A DNA stretch of 64,000 nt, from positions 1-64,000 of the forward strand of contig JAMLGU010000009.1 of the NCBI GenBank assembly GCA_023957575.1. Direction: 5' to 3'. The notes beneath the pieces were generated by a model. The model was not told where the DNA came from. It saw only the letters and a list, made by a program, of their open reading frames with translations, and searched no databases. Below, in pieces: positions 53,562 to 63,585 of the stretch. The stretch's first letter is position 1. Each line of letters begins with the position of its first letter. Source of the DNA: Chitinophagaceae bacterium (GTDB taxonomy: Bacteria > Bacteroidota > Bacteroidia > Chitinophagales > Chitinophagaceae). Made by a program: the position numbers and the translations under genes.

Positions 53562-53937
53562 TTACAAATTAACCAATGCCTCCACTATCCTCTCTGCTGC
53601 CTTCCCGTCCCATAATGCAGGAATGTTTCCTTGTTTCCATTGACCTGCAATAAGCTTCTTCATTGCAGGTGCAATCGCTTTCGGATCGGTACCCAATAGT
53701 TCATTAGTGCCTATTGTGATTGTTTCAGGTCGCTCTGTATTGTTGCGAAGTGTCATGCAGGGAATTCCCATAACTGTAGTCTCTTCAGTAATTCCACCGC
53801 TATCGGTAATAACAGCCTTACTATGTTTTACCAGATAATTAAATTCCAAATATCCTAACGGTTCTACCGGATAAAGCCTTTTATGTTGAACCCCTAAACG
53901 ATTCAGGATTTTGGCTGTCCGGGGGAGGTACCGGGAA
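53562..53937 (-). pseudogene. wecB: C-terminal fragment of UDP-N-acetylglucosamine 2-epimerase
   Basis: About 125 residues remain, from a LPRTAKILNRLG stretch through EPLGYLEFNYL, ITDSGGITEE, GIPCMTLRNNTERPETI and GTN, the hallmark C-terminal half of WecB. The first 230 or so residues are missing; homology ends near 53937 at the edge of a segment leading to the plus-strand ATPase gene. A short start could be used at the TTG near 53849, but the enzyme would be inactive. It once would have made UDP-ManNAc for the cluster. Confidence 0.85.
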
Positions 53938-54056
53938 TAAATTTTTCACTGATTCAACACTCAACGCTACTTTTTTCCACTTCCAATTTTAACTATCAAC
54001 TCTCAACTATTCCCCTTTCCAATACCGTATTTTCCCCTTATTATACCCATATTTGT

Positions 54057-54102
54057 ATTTTATCATGATATATTGAAGTTGACATTCATTTTATCATGAT
54101 AT
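54057..54102 (+). repeat. Two ATTTTATCATGATAT repeats upstream of ATPase copy 3
   Basis: Identical 15-bp sequences containing the palindrome ATCATGAT occur at 54057-54071 and 54088-54102, 31 bp apart (three helical turns). They end 34 bases before the ATPase ATG and look like operator sites. Confidence 0.8.
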
Positions 54103-54136
54103 TTCGAAATTATATTTCAAACATTAAGATTGAATA

Positions 54137-55285
54137 ATGGACAATTTATTTCAACGGTTACAAAATTTCACCGGATCAGGGCAGGAAAGCCTTTTTTTAT
54201 GGGGTGCCAGACAAACGGGTAAAAGCACATTGCTCAAAACTCTTTTCCCCAAAGCGATTTTATTCGACTTATTGCTTCCAGAGGAATATGAAAAACTCAG
54301 CAAACGCCCTTCAATAATAAGGGAAATGGTTGCCGCTTCTGACAAGATTGATCTGATCATAATAGATGAAATTCAACGAATGCCGACTTTGTTGAATGAG
54401 GTACATTGGTTGATTGTCAATAAAGGCATACGTTTTATATTAAGTGGTTCCAGCTCTAGGAAAATACTCAGATCAGATGTGAATCTACTAGGAGGGCGAG
54501 CGCTTAGATATGAACTCTATCCACTCGTAAGTTCTGAAATACCGAATTTTAATCTTCTTAGAGCTTTAAATAATGGGCTTTTACCCAGACATTATTTGGC
54601 AGATAATGCAAATCGACTTTTGGCTGCCTATATCGGCAACTACCTTCAGGACGAATTGATTCGAGAAGCACAAATTAGAAATATGAATGTTTTTTCGAAT
54701 TTCTTACATGCAGCGGCTTTCTCAAATGGCGAAATGCTCAATTACTCTAACATTGCAACAGATATTGGTATTAGCGCCCACACAGTCAAATCCTACTTTC
54801 AGATTATGGAGGAGACTTTGATAGGTAGGTTTGTGCCGGTCTATCAAAAGAAGCCCCAAAGGAGAGTCATCCAAGCACCTAAGTTTTATTTTTTTGATGT
54901 AGGTATTGTCAACCATCTTCTTAAAAGAGGTCTGATAGCTGAAAAAAGTGAAAGTTTTGGACATGCATTTGAGCATTTTATATATCAGGAAATATACGCA
55001 CACAGTCATTATTCCGGCGAAGACTACTCGATAAGCTATTGGAGAACTGCTTCACAGATCGAGGTAGATTTCATATTGGGTGAAAACGAAGTTGTCCTGG
55101 AAGTTAAAAGCACTGACACTGTCAGCAGTCGTCATTTGCGAGGTATCAAAGCTTTCATGGAGGAATATACCGTCAAAAAGTCTATTATCATCTGCACCGA
55201 ATCAAGTCCAAGATTAGTGGAAGGCATCCTCATCCTGCCATGGCAAGATTTTTTAAATAGGTTGTGGTCAGGTCAGATAATTTGA
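54137..55285 (+). CDS. AAA ATPase with DUF4143 nuclease-fold domain (copy 3)
   Basis: The 382-residue protein has Walker A GARQTGKSTLLK (23-34), Walker B LIIIDEIQ, the LSGSSSRK sensor and GGRALRYE. The C-terminal domain has IEVDFILGENEVVLEVKS, a clean D...ExK pattern of the PD-(D/E)XK fold. It is the only gene on the plus strand in this part of the cluster and is flanked by a truncated wecB and a truncated glycosyltransferase, so it was probably inserted with loss of neighbouring sequence. Direct repeats of TATAATTACAATAAT (55305-55319 and 55345-55359) follow it. Confidence 0.85.
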   Translation: MDNLFQRLQNFTGSGQESLFLWGARQTGKSTLLKTLFPKAILFDLLLPEEYEKLSKRPSIIREMVAASDKIDLIIIDEIQRMPTLLNEVHWLIVNKGIRFILSGSSSRKILRSDVNLLGGRALRYELYPLVSSEIPNFNLLRALNNGLLPRHYLADNANRLLAAYIGNYLQDELIREAQIRNMNVFSNFLHAAAFSNGEMLNYSNIATDIGISAHTVKSYFQIMEETLIGRFVPVYQKKPQRRVIQAPKFYFFDVGIVNHLLKRGLIAEKSESFGHAFEHFIYQEIYAHSHYSGEDYSISYWRTASQIEVDFILGENEVVLEVKSTDTVSSRHLRGIKAFMEEYTVKKSIIICTESSPRLVEGILILPWQDFLNRLWSGQII

Positions 55286-55465
55286 TTGTAAAGATTTCTG
55301 TAAATATAATTACAATAATCTCATTAATGGCAGTATATTATAGTTATAATTACAATAATTAAAAATATAGTAATCACATTTTAGCATCTTTGGTTGTGTT
55401 TTATAGTCGGCTTATAATTCGGGATTCACTTCAATTTTTAATTTATACGCTTCGACCGATGAAGT

Positions 55466-55975
55466 TTATTTCCTACTTTTCCCATTGCTTTTCTGATTCA
55501 GAAGCTCATAATAAAGTTTGCGAAAATCATTTGCCAAACGTTGCACACTAAATCTCTCCATAACAAACTTACTTCCCTTCTCCGACATTTTTTTTCTTAG
55601 TTGTTCATCCTCAACAAGTAATAAAAGGTTCGTAAAAAACTGTTCCTTATCATCTACATCTGACAATAATGCCGTTTCTCCTTCAATTACAATATCAGAA
55701 ACACCACCTACTTTGGTAGCTACTATAGGTTTCCCCGCAGCTTGCGCTTCAATCAGACTAACAGGCGCACCTTCATTTAGAGAGGTCAGGCAAATAATAT
55801 CCAGACCTGCATTAATGACATCAATATCGGTTCGCCAGGAGGTGAAAGTCAGGAATTTCGTTTTATCATAAATCTCACCTACTGCATTATAAGATATTTT
55901 CAGCTTTTCAGCTAATTGCTCTATCTCTGATTGGGTATCTCTATTTCCAATAATCATATAACCAGACTTTTTCAT
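55466..55975 (-). pseudogene. C-terminal half of a family 4 glycosyltransferase
   Basis: The 169 residues cover the donor-binding half of a GT4 enzyme: ICLTSLNEGAPVSLIEAQAAGKPIVATKVGG with the EX7E-type acidic pair, then GSKFVMERFSV. The acceptor-binding N-terminal half is absent; the frame meets a stop upstream near 56005 without recognisable sequence. It is most likely a 5'-truncated remnant, mirroring the wecB fragment on the other side of the inserted ATPase gene. Confidence 0.8.
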
Positions 55976-56098
55976 AGAAGAGATAAAATCACCTTTTTAA
56001 TTATCCCGATTTTGATTATATGGAAATTAAAACAAAAATTACTCTACTTTAATAAAACCAGCAAGATGCTAATAGTATCATGTTTGATTTATCGCCTA

Positions 56099-57385
56099 TC
56101 ACAACCTCCAGTAATATTGATAATCTTCTTTATTCTTAATCCCCTTAATATCAAACAATACCAGTTCACCGTTTGCCAATGCTTCCAGATCTTGTTTTTC
56201 TAATCCTTTAAACTCATCATGAGGTACGGCGATAATAATTGCGTCAAAAAGTCCTTCAGGTTTAGTAACCATTGTAATATTATGCACTTGTTTTAAATCA
56301 TTCCTCGTAACACGTGGATCAAAGGTCAGAACCTCCATGGAATAGGATTGAAGTTCATGAATTAAATCAATCACTTTACTATTTCGGATATCAGATATAT
56401 TTTCCTTGAAGGCTATACCCAACACTAATACTCTGCATTTGGCAGGATCTTTTTCCAATTTTTTCAAAAAATGAACTACCTTCTCCCCGATAAATTGAGG
56501 TATCATATCATTGATGGTTCTTCCTGCTGCTATTACTTTTGGGTTATAGCCCAACTCTTTTGCTTTATGAATCAGATAAAAAGGATCAACACTGATACAA
56601 TGCCCCCCCACCAAACCGGGTCTATAAGTATGAAAATTCCATTTTGTCCCTGCAGCCTCTATCACTTCAGTAGTATCAATTCCCATTTTATCAAAAACGA
56701 TAGCCAGTTCATTCATAAATGAGATATTAATATCCCTTTGAACATTTTCAATAACCTTTGCAGCTTCTGCCACTTTTATCGATTTTGCTTTATATATACC
56801 CGCTTTAATAATTGCATCATATACTTCTGCAATAAGTTCGAGCGCTTCCTCATCATTACCGGATACTATTTTTAATATTTTGGAGAGTGTTCTATTTTTT
56901 TCACCCGGGCTGATACGCTCCGGACTGTATCCATACTTAAAATCTCTACCTCCAGTCAATCCGCTCTGCTGCTCCAGAACCGGCAAACATTCTTCTTCGG
57001 TACAACCAGGATACACAGTGCTTTCAAATACCACTACATCTCCCATTTTTAGTACTTTCCCAACTGCTGCGCTGGCTTCCTTTAGTGGTTTTAAATCCGG
57101 TACCTTATATTTATCTATATCAGTCGGTACTGCTATAATATGAAAATGAGCCTGAGTGAGATCTGAGGGGTTATCAGTAAATTCTATATCACATCCCTCA
57201 AAATCAGATGGTACCAATTCTTTTGAGGGATCTTTTTTTTGTTTGATTAATTGAATTCTTTCCTTGTTGGTATCAAAACCAATGACTTTAAAATAACGGG
57301 CAAATTCCAACGCTAATGGCAGACCCACATAACCTAACCCTGTTACTGATATAAGTTTTGTTTTGTTCCTTAATTCCTTTATCAC
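56099..57385 (-). CDS. UDP-N-acetylhexosamine/UDP-glucose 6-dehydrogenase family (TviB/WbpA-like)
   Basis: The enzyme oxidises C6 of a UDP-sugar to the uronic acid in two NAD-dependent steps. The 428-residue protein has the Rossmann motif GLGYVGLPLA (16-25), FESTVYPGCTEE, YGYSPERISPGEKN (where the PERI pattern favours N-acetylated sugars) and the catalytic C263 in VGGHCISVDPFY. It closely resembles TviB/VipA, which makes UDP-GalNAcA. It is in the minus-strand run with the downstream remnants and may have supplied an acidic sugar for the polymer. Confidence 0.92.
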   Translation of the reverse strand: MIKELRNKTKLISVTGLGYVGLPLALEFARYFKVIGFDTNKERIQLIKQKKDPSKELVPSDFEGCDIEFTDNPSDLTQAHFHIIAVPTDIDKYKVPDLKPLKEASAAVGKVLKMGDVVVFESTVYPGCTEEECLPVLEQQSGLTGGRDFKYGYSPERISPGEKNRTLSKILKIVSGNDEEALELIAEVYDAIIKAGIYKAKSIKVAEAAKVIENVQRDINISFMNELAIVFDKMGIDTTEVIEAAGTKWNFHTYRPGLVGGHCISVDPFYLIHKAKELGYNPKVIAAGRTINDMIPQFIGEKVVHFLKKLEKDPAKCRVLVLGIAFKENISDIRNSKVIDLIHELQSYSMEVLTFDPRVTRNDLKQVHNITMVTKPEGLFDAIIIAVPHDEFKGLEKQDLEALANGELVLFDIKGIKNKEDYQYYWRL

Positions 57386-57506
57386 TCTATAATTTTAATA
57401 GTGAAAACAATAATCTAAAAACACAAATCACTCTGTTAGCTCTAAATAAATCCTTACAATTAACAAATTTATTACTCTCAGGTCAAAATAAAATCGGCTC
57501 AAAAAA

Positions 57507-58637
57507 TTATGAGCCGATAATTATCTGCAACAATTTTTTATTAATCTTATCCGCATCATAATGTTCTTCTGCAAATGCACGGGCATTGATACCCATTCGA
57601 TCAATTTCATCAGGATGTACTATAAAAAAGAGCATCTTTTCAACCAGTGCATCCACATTCCATTTGGGAATCAGAAAGCCATTGTATCCGTTTATCACCG
57701 TCTCTCTGCATCCGGGTACATCTGTGGTAATAACTGCTCTTCCTGACGCCATTGCTTCCTGAGTTGTACGAGGGATACCTTCTCTATATGAAGGCAATAC
57801 AAATACATCAGATTTCTGCAACCAGGGAGTTACATCACTTACATAACCATTGTACTGTATTATTTTATTGTCAATGTAAGTGTTTAATTTGTCTAATTTT
57901 ATGGAGCCGGGATTTTCTGTATCAACATCACCTAACACCATAAATTCTACCTCCTGGTATATTTTCTTTACTTTTTCGGCAGCTTCCAGAAATTCAAAAA
58001 TACCTTTTTCTTTTAACAGACGGCCTACAAAAAGAAAGGACACAGGACGTTTTTCAGGTTTTGAAAACTGAAAATCAACTAACGAGAGGCCTATGCCCCC
58101 TAATACTTCATATTTTTTAGTTTTGATCGAGTAGCTTTCCAGTAAATCTTTTGGATCATCATAATTTAAAAATATTAATAAATCCAATTTCGGAAATGCA
58201 ATTTTAAACAGAAAAATCTGTATTTTTTTTATGAACCGAGCCTTCAATGAAAAACCTTCAGGCTGTTCTGTAAAACAGAACCCCAATCCTTCCAACATTC
58301 CTACGACTCTCTTCACTTTGACCATCCTTGCAGCCAGTGTTCCAAAAATTACAGGTTTTACAAAAGTAGAAAAAACAATATCTGGATTAATTTCACGAAC
58401 AATTTTGGCCAGCTTCTTCAGTCCAATTAAATCTTTTATTGGATTTAGACCGCCGCGATCCAAAGAATAAGAAACAGGTGTAGCCCCCAGGCTCTTCAGC
58501 GCTTCTTCTGTTTCATCAGTAAAATCAATAGCAAACCCAAATACTTCATATCCTTCCTTCTTCAGGTATTTTATAAAATCTTTCCTGAAAGTCAATAAAG
58601 AGAAAGCAGAGTTGCTGATTATGGCGATTCTTTTCAT
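57507..58637 (-). CDS. Family 4 glycosyltransferase, PglA/WbnH-like
   Basis: ATG 58637 (MKRIAIISNSAFSLLTFR) is chosen over the upstream 58664 start. The 376-residue GT-B enzyme has the N-terminal GG/R acceptor-side features, VGRLLKEKGIFEFLEAA, PSYREGIPRTTQEAMASGRAV with the acidic EX7E pair, and a C-terminal helix. Members with VRGMLEGLGF-like central stretches often transfer GalNAc or related sugars. It is the middle of a run of transferase genes transcribed toward the dehydrogenase. Confidence 0.88.
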   Translation of the reverse strand: MKRIAIISNSAFSLLTFRKDFIKYLKKEGYEVFGFAIDFTDETEEALKSLGATPVSYSLDRGGLNPIKDLIGLKKLAKIVREINPDIVFSTFVKPVIFGTLAARMVKVKRVVGMLEGLGFCFTEQPEGFSLKARFIKKIQIFLFKIAFPKLDLLIFLNYDDPKDLLESYSIKTKKYEVLGGIGLSLVDFQFSKPEKRPVSFLFVGRLLKEKGIFEFLEAAEKVKKIYQEVEFMVLGDVDTENPGSIKLDKLNTYIDNKIIQYNGYVSDVTPWLQKSDVFVLPSYREGIPRTTQEAMASGRAVITTDVPGCRETVINGYNGFLIPKWNVDALVEKMLFFIVHPDEIDRMGINARAFAEEHYDADKINKKLLQIIIGS

Positions 58638-58701
58638 TTTTAAACCTTCATTAATATCCGGCATTCAAAATACTAACTGCATATTATTAGCTGCATTAAG
58701 T

Positions 58702-59820
58702 TTAAGAACCGAAACTGGACTCATATATCGAATTATAAAGCTCCACATATTTGTTTATCATCACCAAATTATCGTATTGTTCAGCTCTTAACGTAGAATT
58801 TCTTATCGTTAAATTAAAATATTCTGTATCATTCTTAAGTTTCAAAATTTCTTCTGCTAACCTGTAATCATCCCCACATGGAAATAAGATACCGGCCCCT
58901 CTCACTACCTCTCTGACACCAACCACATCACTTGCCAGAAAAGGCCTGCCGGAAGCCATCCCCTCCACACAGGCTAATGACAACCCTTCATAATGAGTAG
59001 AGAGTACCACGAAATCAGCTGTCTTTAATAACTGAGGCACATCCATACGTTGCCCCAAAAAGAGAACCCTTTTTTCTAAATTCAAATCCCGTACCAATTG
59101 TTCGCACTCCGATTTCAATGCTCCTTCACCCACCAGAATTAATTTCATTCTTTCGGGAAGTAATTTCATAGACCTGATCAGGGTCTTTTGGTCCTTCTGT
59201 GGTCTGAAACCGGACACTTGAATAATTAACCTGTCCGATTCTTTCAAATTCAACTCTAAATCAGACTTCGAAAAAGGCTTTGCCTCTTTTATTTTTCTCA
59301 AATCTATTCCATTCCAAATCGTGATATAAAATGTTTCCGGTAATTTCAAATAAGATTTATAAATGTTCTCGACCTCTTTAGATATACAAACTAGTCGTTC
59401 GTAACCTCTGTAAATTAGTTTGTCAAGACTCCTTAATAAAAGGTTTTTGATCCTTTTATTACTGGTGTTATGTTCGGTGAAAATGAGTTTTGTTCTGTTT
59501 CTGTTTATCAGGTTAGCCAATACTACAAAATATTGAGAAGGGAATAAATGAACATGAGCTATATCATAGCTTTTTATAATTGCTGCAATTTTGGGAATAT
59601 TGGAAAGTTTATAAACATCTTTTTTATTTACAGATTCATGAAGGATAAATATTTTGCAAACATTTAATTCCTGAAGTTCTTTTGTAAAAGGGTGCTCGTT
59701 GTTCCAGAGCAGTAAAACATCCATCTCAATCCCTAACTTCCGATAAACGGGTATGGAATCTAAAAGCAGTTTTTCAGCACCCCCTGTTTCAAACGCATTT
59801 ATAATCTGTAGTATTTTCAC
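58702..59820 (-). CDS. Family 4 glycosyltransferase
   Basis: The 372-residue GT-B protein begins MKILQIINAFETGGAEKLLL, with the GGAE acceptor loop, and has IQVSGFRPQKDQKTLIRSM, a P/STHYEGLSLACVEGMASGRPF donor-binding region and GVREVV. The start overlaps the stop of the upstream GT2 gene by 4 bases, so the two are co-translated. The linkage formed is unknown. Confidence 0.9.
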   Translation of the reverse strand: MKILQIINAFETGGAEKLLLDSIPVYRKLGIEMDVLLLWNNEHPFTKELQELNVCKIFILHESVNKKDVYKLSNIPKIAAIIKSYDIAHVHLFPSQYFVVLANLINRNRTKLIFTEHNTSNKRIKNLLLRSLDKLIYRGYERLVCISKEVENIYKSYLKLPETFYITIWNGIDLRKIKEAKPFSKSDLELNLKESDRLIIQVSGFRPQKDQKTLIRSMKLLPERMKLILVGEGALKSECEQLVRDLNLEKRVLFLGQRMDVPQLLKTADFVVLSTHYEGLSLACVEGMASGRPFLASDVVGVREVVRGAGILFPCGDDYRLAEEILKLKNDTEYFNLTIRNSTLRAEQYDNLVMINKYVELYNSIYESSFGS

Positions 59821-60683
59821 ACTTTATCCTTTATCAGAAATATCCAACTGATTGGAATAGCCATTATTGATAAAACAGGGCTCACTTTCTTCCATTTATC
59901 AGCAAAAGAAATATTCAGAAATCTTGCAAAACGCCAGTAATTAATGGCTGCTCTTAGTTTTTGAAAATAGCTTACCGACATAGTTGTCAGTTCACTATAA
60001 TAGAGTGTAGCATATTTTGGTGATTTTCTTCTTGCCTGAAAACTCTGATAGCTGAGACCATCCTCTAAATACTCACCAATATAAATAATTTCTGAAATCC
60101 AGAGGAGTTTGTATTTCAAAGCCATCCGGTTCCATGCCAGCCCTTCGGTACAGAATTTTTCTCCTTCAATACGGGGGAAAGGGAACTCTCTCATGACAGA
60201 AGTTTTATATACTTCTGCCATGTCTCCCTTGATGTAATATCTGAATCTAAAGTCAAGACAATTAGCCTCTATAGGCTCAAAAAATTTTTGTGTACCAATA
60301 TATTGGCTTGTATTGATTCCACGACGAAAAGAGATGCCTGCAAAATCGTTTTTATTTTTTACAGTCTCATAATACTCAGTGATTTTAAGGGTTGCATCTT
60401 CAGTCAGGTAATCATCACTATCCACAATAAAGAATAAATCACCTTTTGCAAGTTCCACCCCCTTATTAATGGCCAAATGTTTTCCTTCATTTATCTTTTG
60501 ATGATACCATATACTGATTTTATTTTCAGCCATAAATGACCGAACGATTTCCCGGGTATTATCGGTAGAACCGTCATCCACTATTATCCATTCAAAATTC
60601 TGAACCTGTTGTTTTTTCAGGCTCTTATACAATCTGGGAAGCAAATGTGCCCGGTTATATGCCGGTGTAAAAATAGAAATCAT
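59817..60683 (-). CDS. Family 2 glycosyltransferase
   Basis: ATG 60683 (MISIFTPAYNRAHLLPRLY) is preferred to the start at 60698. The 288-residue GT-A enzyme has the N-terminal nucleotide-binding strand, VDDGSTDNTREI, the metal-binding IVDSDDYL and a hydrophobic C-terminal segment (about 270-285) that may anchor it to the membrane. Its start is one base beyond the stop codon of the polymerase-like gene upstream (TAA-T-ATG), so it belongs to the same transcript. Confidence 0.9.
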   Translation of the reverse strand: MISIFTPAYNRAHLLPRLYKSLKKQQVQNFEWIIVDDGSTDNTREIVRSFMAENKISIWYHQKINEGKHLAINKGVELAKGDLFFIVDSDDYLTEDATLKITEYYETVKNKNDFAGISFRRGINTSQYIGTQKFFEPIEANCLDFRFRYYIKGDMAEVYKTSVMREFPFPRIEGEKFCTEGLAWNRMALKYKLLWISEIIYIGEYLEDGLSYQSFQARRKSPKYATLYYSELTTMSVSYFQKLRAAINYWRFARFLNISFADKWKKVSPVLSIMAIPISWIFLIKDKV

Positions 60684-60684
60684 A

Positions 60685-60930
60685 TTACCTAAGCACATTT
60701 AAATAAAAACTGATCCCCGATAAAACAAATAGAATACCTGCTACCCAATAATTTTGTTTTTCAACCAGTTTTGTATTAAATAAAGGATATAGAGCCAGAA
60801 ATGGAATAAATAACCAGCTCAAGGAGGCTAACCGATCAGTAAAAGGCATTCGAATCATCAACAACCAAAACGAATTACATACAATGTAGGTGGATAATAT
60901 GTGATTATAGAAATCGTCTTCAAATCCTTG
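60685..60930 (-). CDS. C-terminal part of an EpsG/Wzy-like polysaccharide polymerase (interrupted)
   Basis: Reading up from the stop at 60687-60685, clean coding runs for about 80 residues: GFEDDFYNHILSTYIVCNSF, then WLLMIRMPFTDRLASLSWLF and two membrane segments ending in FYLNVLR. The pattern matches the end of EpsG-family O-antigen/exopolysaccharide polymerases. Above about 60930 the frame hits a stop and no related sequence continues, although about 300 residues should precede. The break coincides with the start of the non-coding, irregular region. No start codon exists within the fragment. Confidence 0.7.
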   Translation of the reverse strand, partial: QGFEDDFYNHILSTYIVCNSFWLLMIRMPFTDRLASLSWLFIPFLALYPLFNTKLVEKQNYWVAGILFVLSGISFYLNVLR

Positions 60931-62570
60931 TCGCCGTCATTTGTATCTCGATGCCAACGATCAGTGTCTTATCATAACGTCTTTGATCCCCGTCGCGTTT
61001 GTTCGTTCTTTATCGTTACCCAATCATATATATTCTGTTCAGCGATGCGGCATCAGCAAATTTCAGTCTTTATATATTATTTAAGGGTATATAAAAAGCT
61101 AGCGATGAAATTGCTAATGCGTTAGCTCCAGACATTTTGGTACCTGCAGCATTTTTATTATTCATCTTTTCCTGTTAATAAGACTTCTAATATAACTTTA
61201 TCGAAATCAAGCGGCGTTACTTTGTACCTATTTAACATGAACGTGTTGCCGCTATTTACATTTAAATGTGAACATAACTACATTCGCCGTTCACATACTC
61301 ATTCATTCAGCGATTTTTACTTTACTTTAAACTGCCAGTACTTGTGTATTCTTATTTCTTTATTAACTTTATAGCATTATCCTTGTTGATTTCATTTCTT
61401 ACCAGTTTATACCATTGTTTTTGTATATATTATCGATATTCACCTCTTACCTTTATTTCTTTTTATTAGTATCATTATCAATCGTATTCTTCCTCCCCTG
61501 GCAGTCTGTTATCATTTGATTTTCATCTCTCTGTTTATCGCGATTTATATTCACTTTCCTATATAATGTCTTTTTACTCTGATATTTTTGCGTGTGCTGT
61601 CATCTTTATACCAGTTTTCATTACCTATTATAAAAACTTTATTCTTTAAAACTAAATTACGTATTTAACACTACTGGCAGCTTTTATTACGTTATGTTAA
61701 CGGCCTTTACGTTACCTATTGCAACTTTTACTACAAAGTACCATACTACATACTTTATATGATTTATACCAAAGACGACATTTGTATGATTCATAGTGTT
61801 TGATTGTTATTTAAAGCACTATTATATTCAATCTGCGGCGCATTAACGATACAAAGAAGATTAATCTCACTACCTTTGATTTTCATAATATTTATTATGT
61901 ATTTATTTACTATTACAGTGATAATCTTTAAATAACCCTTATATTATACCATTTTTATATACTATTTATTCGTCTCTTCTCAATTTTGTGCACTCATATT
62001 CACGATGCTGGCAAATATCTTGTTATGATACAATAATTTATTTATAATATTCATTACTTTATATTTGATTTATTAATACCTGCTTCCGTTATATGTATTA
62101 TTATTATATTAATTTATTACTGTTATTATTTGCTACCTGCGATATAACATGTTATAGTCTTTATACTGTTAACTGATTATCCTACTATTGCCATGTTTGC
62201 TACTGATTTATCTATTCGTTGTTTGTATTATTACCCCGTCGCCGCCCTGCTGCGTCATCACGTTTCTTCATTGCGTGTCAGCGTCACAGCTCATGTCATT
62301 CAGCATTTTCAGCGTCTTACCACCACCCTCGCCCTTACTTTCGTTTGTATTAATCTTCCCTTTATTATTTAAGTCGCCACCAGCCATTTAATTCATTTAT
62401 CACCTTCATACCATGCAGCGCTCCACAGCCGTTGTTATACCACTGCTGTGTCGTGTCAGTGTTACTATTATGTCATGTCCCGACCTGGCCCCGTTTACAT
62501 TGTATCATTTATCACCATTTTTATTATTATTTCGTATTCACTTTGCATTTACTTACCTTTGTTTAGTTAA
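60931..62570. other. 1.6 kb without coding signal, irregular composition
   Basis: No reading frame of note on either strand, no recognisable RNA and no tidy repeats. The plus strand is rich in T with local C/G-rich patches (such as 62220-62350) and unlike the flanking genes. The sequence CCTTTACGTTACC/G occurs at about 61704-61716 and again near 62572-62585. It begins abruptly inside a polymerase-like gene. I cannot tell apart a low-quality contig end and a foreign non-coding insert, but the next entry favours the former. Confidence 0.5.
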
Positions 62571-62599
62571 TAGCCTTTACGTTACGTGATTTAAAGTAT

Positions 62600-63560
62600 T
62601 TACTAATATTTTAGTAGTAAAAAAATCTTTCTCAAAGTGCTTGAATAGTTGAAAGATTTTGAGAGATTCAAAATACCTTAAATATAAAAAAAGTAACCAG
62701 GAAAAAAAAGTACCGGATAGTAATGAATTTGTATCATTAATTTTTCCGATTTTTATTGTTAAACCCACCTATAAGAATATAATATTATCTATTAAATTAT
62801 TTATAACAAATGAATATCCTCTATAGCTGTTTTTCTATAACCTCTTTTAAAGCGCAAATCTGTTCCTCTGAAAAAAATATTTTTCTTCTTTGACAGAACA
62901 GAATCGCTATACTCTATATTTAACCATAACATTGTCTAAATATATAAAACGAAAATACAATCTTTGATTTAACGCTTCTTTTGTATCCAGAAATTATAAT
63001 CTTCGATTATTTTGAATTCTCATCAAACATAATTTTTTTGTATCTCATTCATGAAAACCGAGGTGTCAGAATAAAATTACAGTATTTAAAGCTTTTATAA
63101 TGATTTTTTGAGTTCAAATTAAAAAAACTCCTTCATAATTGGTTTCTGTATACCTAAGAGATTTTTTGATGAAAATTCCTCATCACTATTAATGAAATTA
63201 GTTTTTTACTAATATTAAAATCAAGTTGTCTCGAATGTTTCCCTGCACCAATATTTTGATCTCAATTAAAATGTCATCACAGCAATCATTTTGATTAGGC
63301 CCCCATTGACGTTCTGACCTACGATTACAATTAGCAGGATACCTGTATTTTCAGTAACGGTAATTAATTCGGTTTTTACAAAATAACCTTATTATTCATT
63401 AACCAGTCCGAACATATATCTAAAGTTTTTGTCCTTTGAAGCATCATCTGAAATTATGGTTCGATATTCTGATAAATCTGGTTTAACACTAAAGTCTCAA
63501 AACATATTTTACTGAATTATAAGTGATTACAATAACTGAAAGCTGGAATATTACCACCAT
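62600..63560 (-). pseudogene. Family 2 glycosyltransferase broken by many frame changes
   Basis: On the minus strand the conserved blocks of a GT2 appear in order but in changing frames: VIVITYNS (about 63530-63510), ISDDASKD (63457-63431), TENTG, a GDDI-like metal-binding region (about 63280), FDEN and EDYNFWIQ (63030-62981), and DNVMVKYRV (62936-62911). The ATG at 63560 would be its start. At least five small insertions or deletions are needed to join them. Such density suits uncorrected single-read errors better than natural decay, though a pseudogene cannot be excluded. Confidence 0.7.
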
Positions 63561-63585
63561 TGTAATTTGCATACTTTCCGAAAAT

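Noticed and set aside
61000..62391. Short plus-strand frames of 60-75 codons in the irregular region
   Set aside because: Composition is unlike that of the genome's genes, with no domain and no start context.
60931..62570. A large structured non-coding RNA
   Set aside because: No conserved-looking stems, promoter or terminator could be made out, and the abrupt start inside a gene plus the error-ridden neighbour suggest poor sequence.
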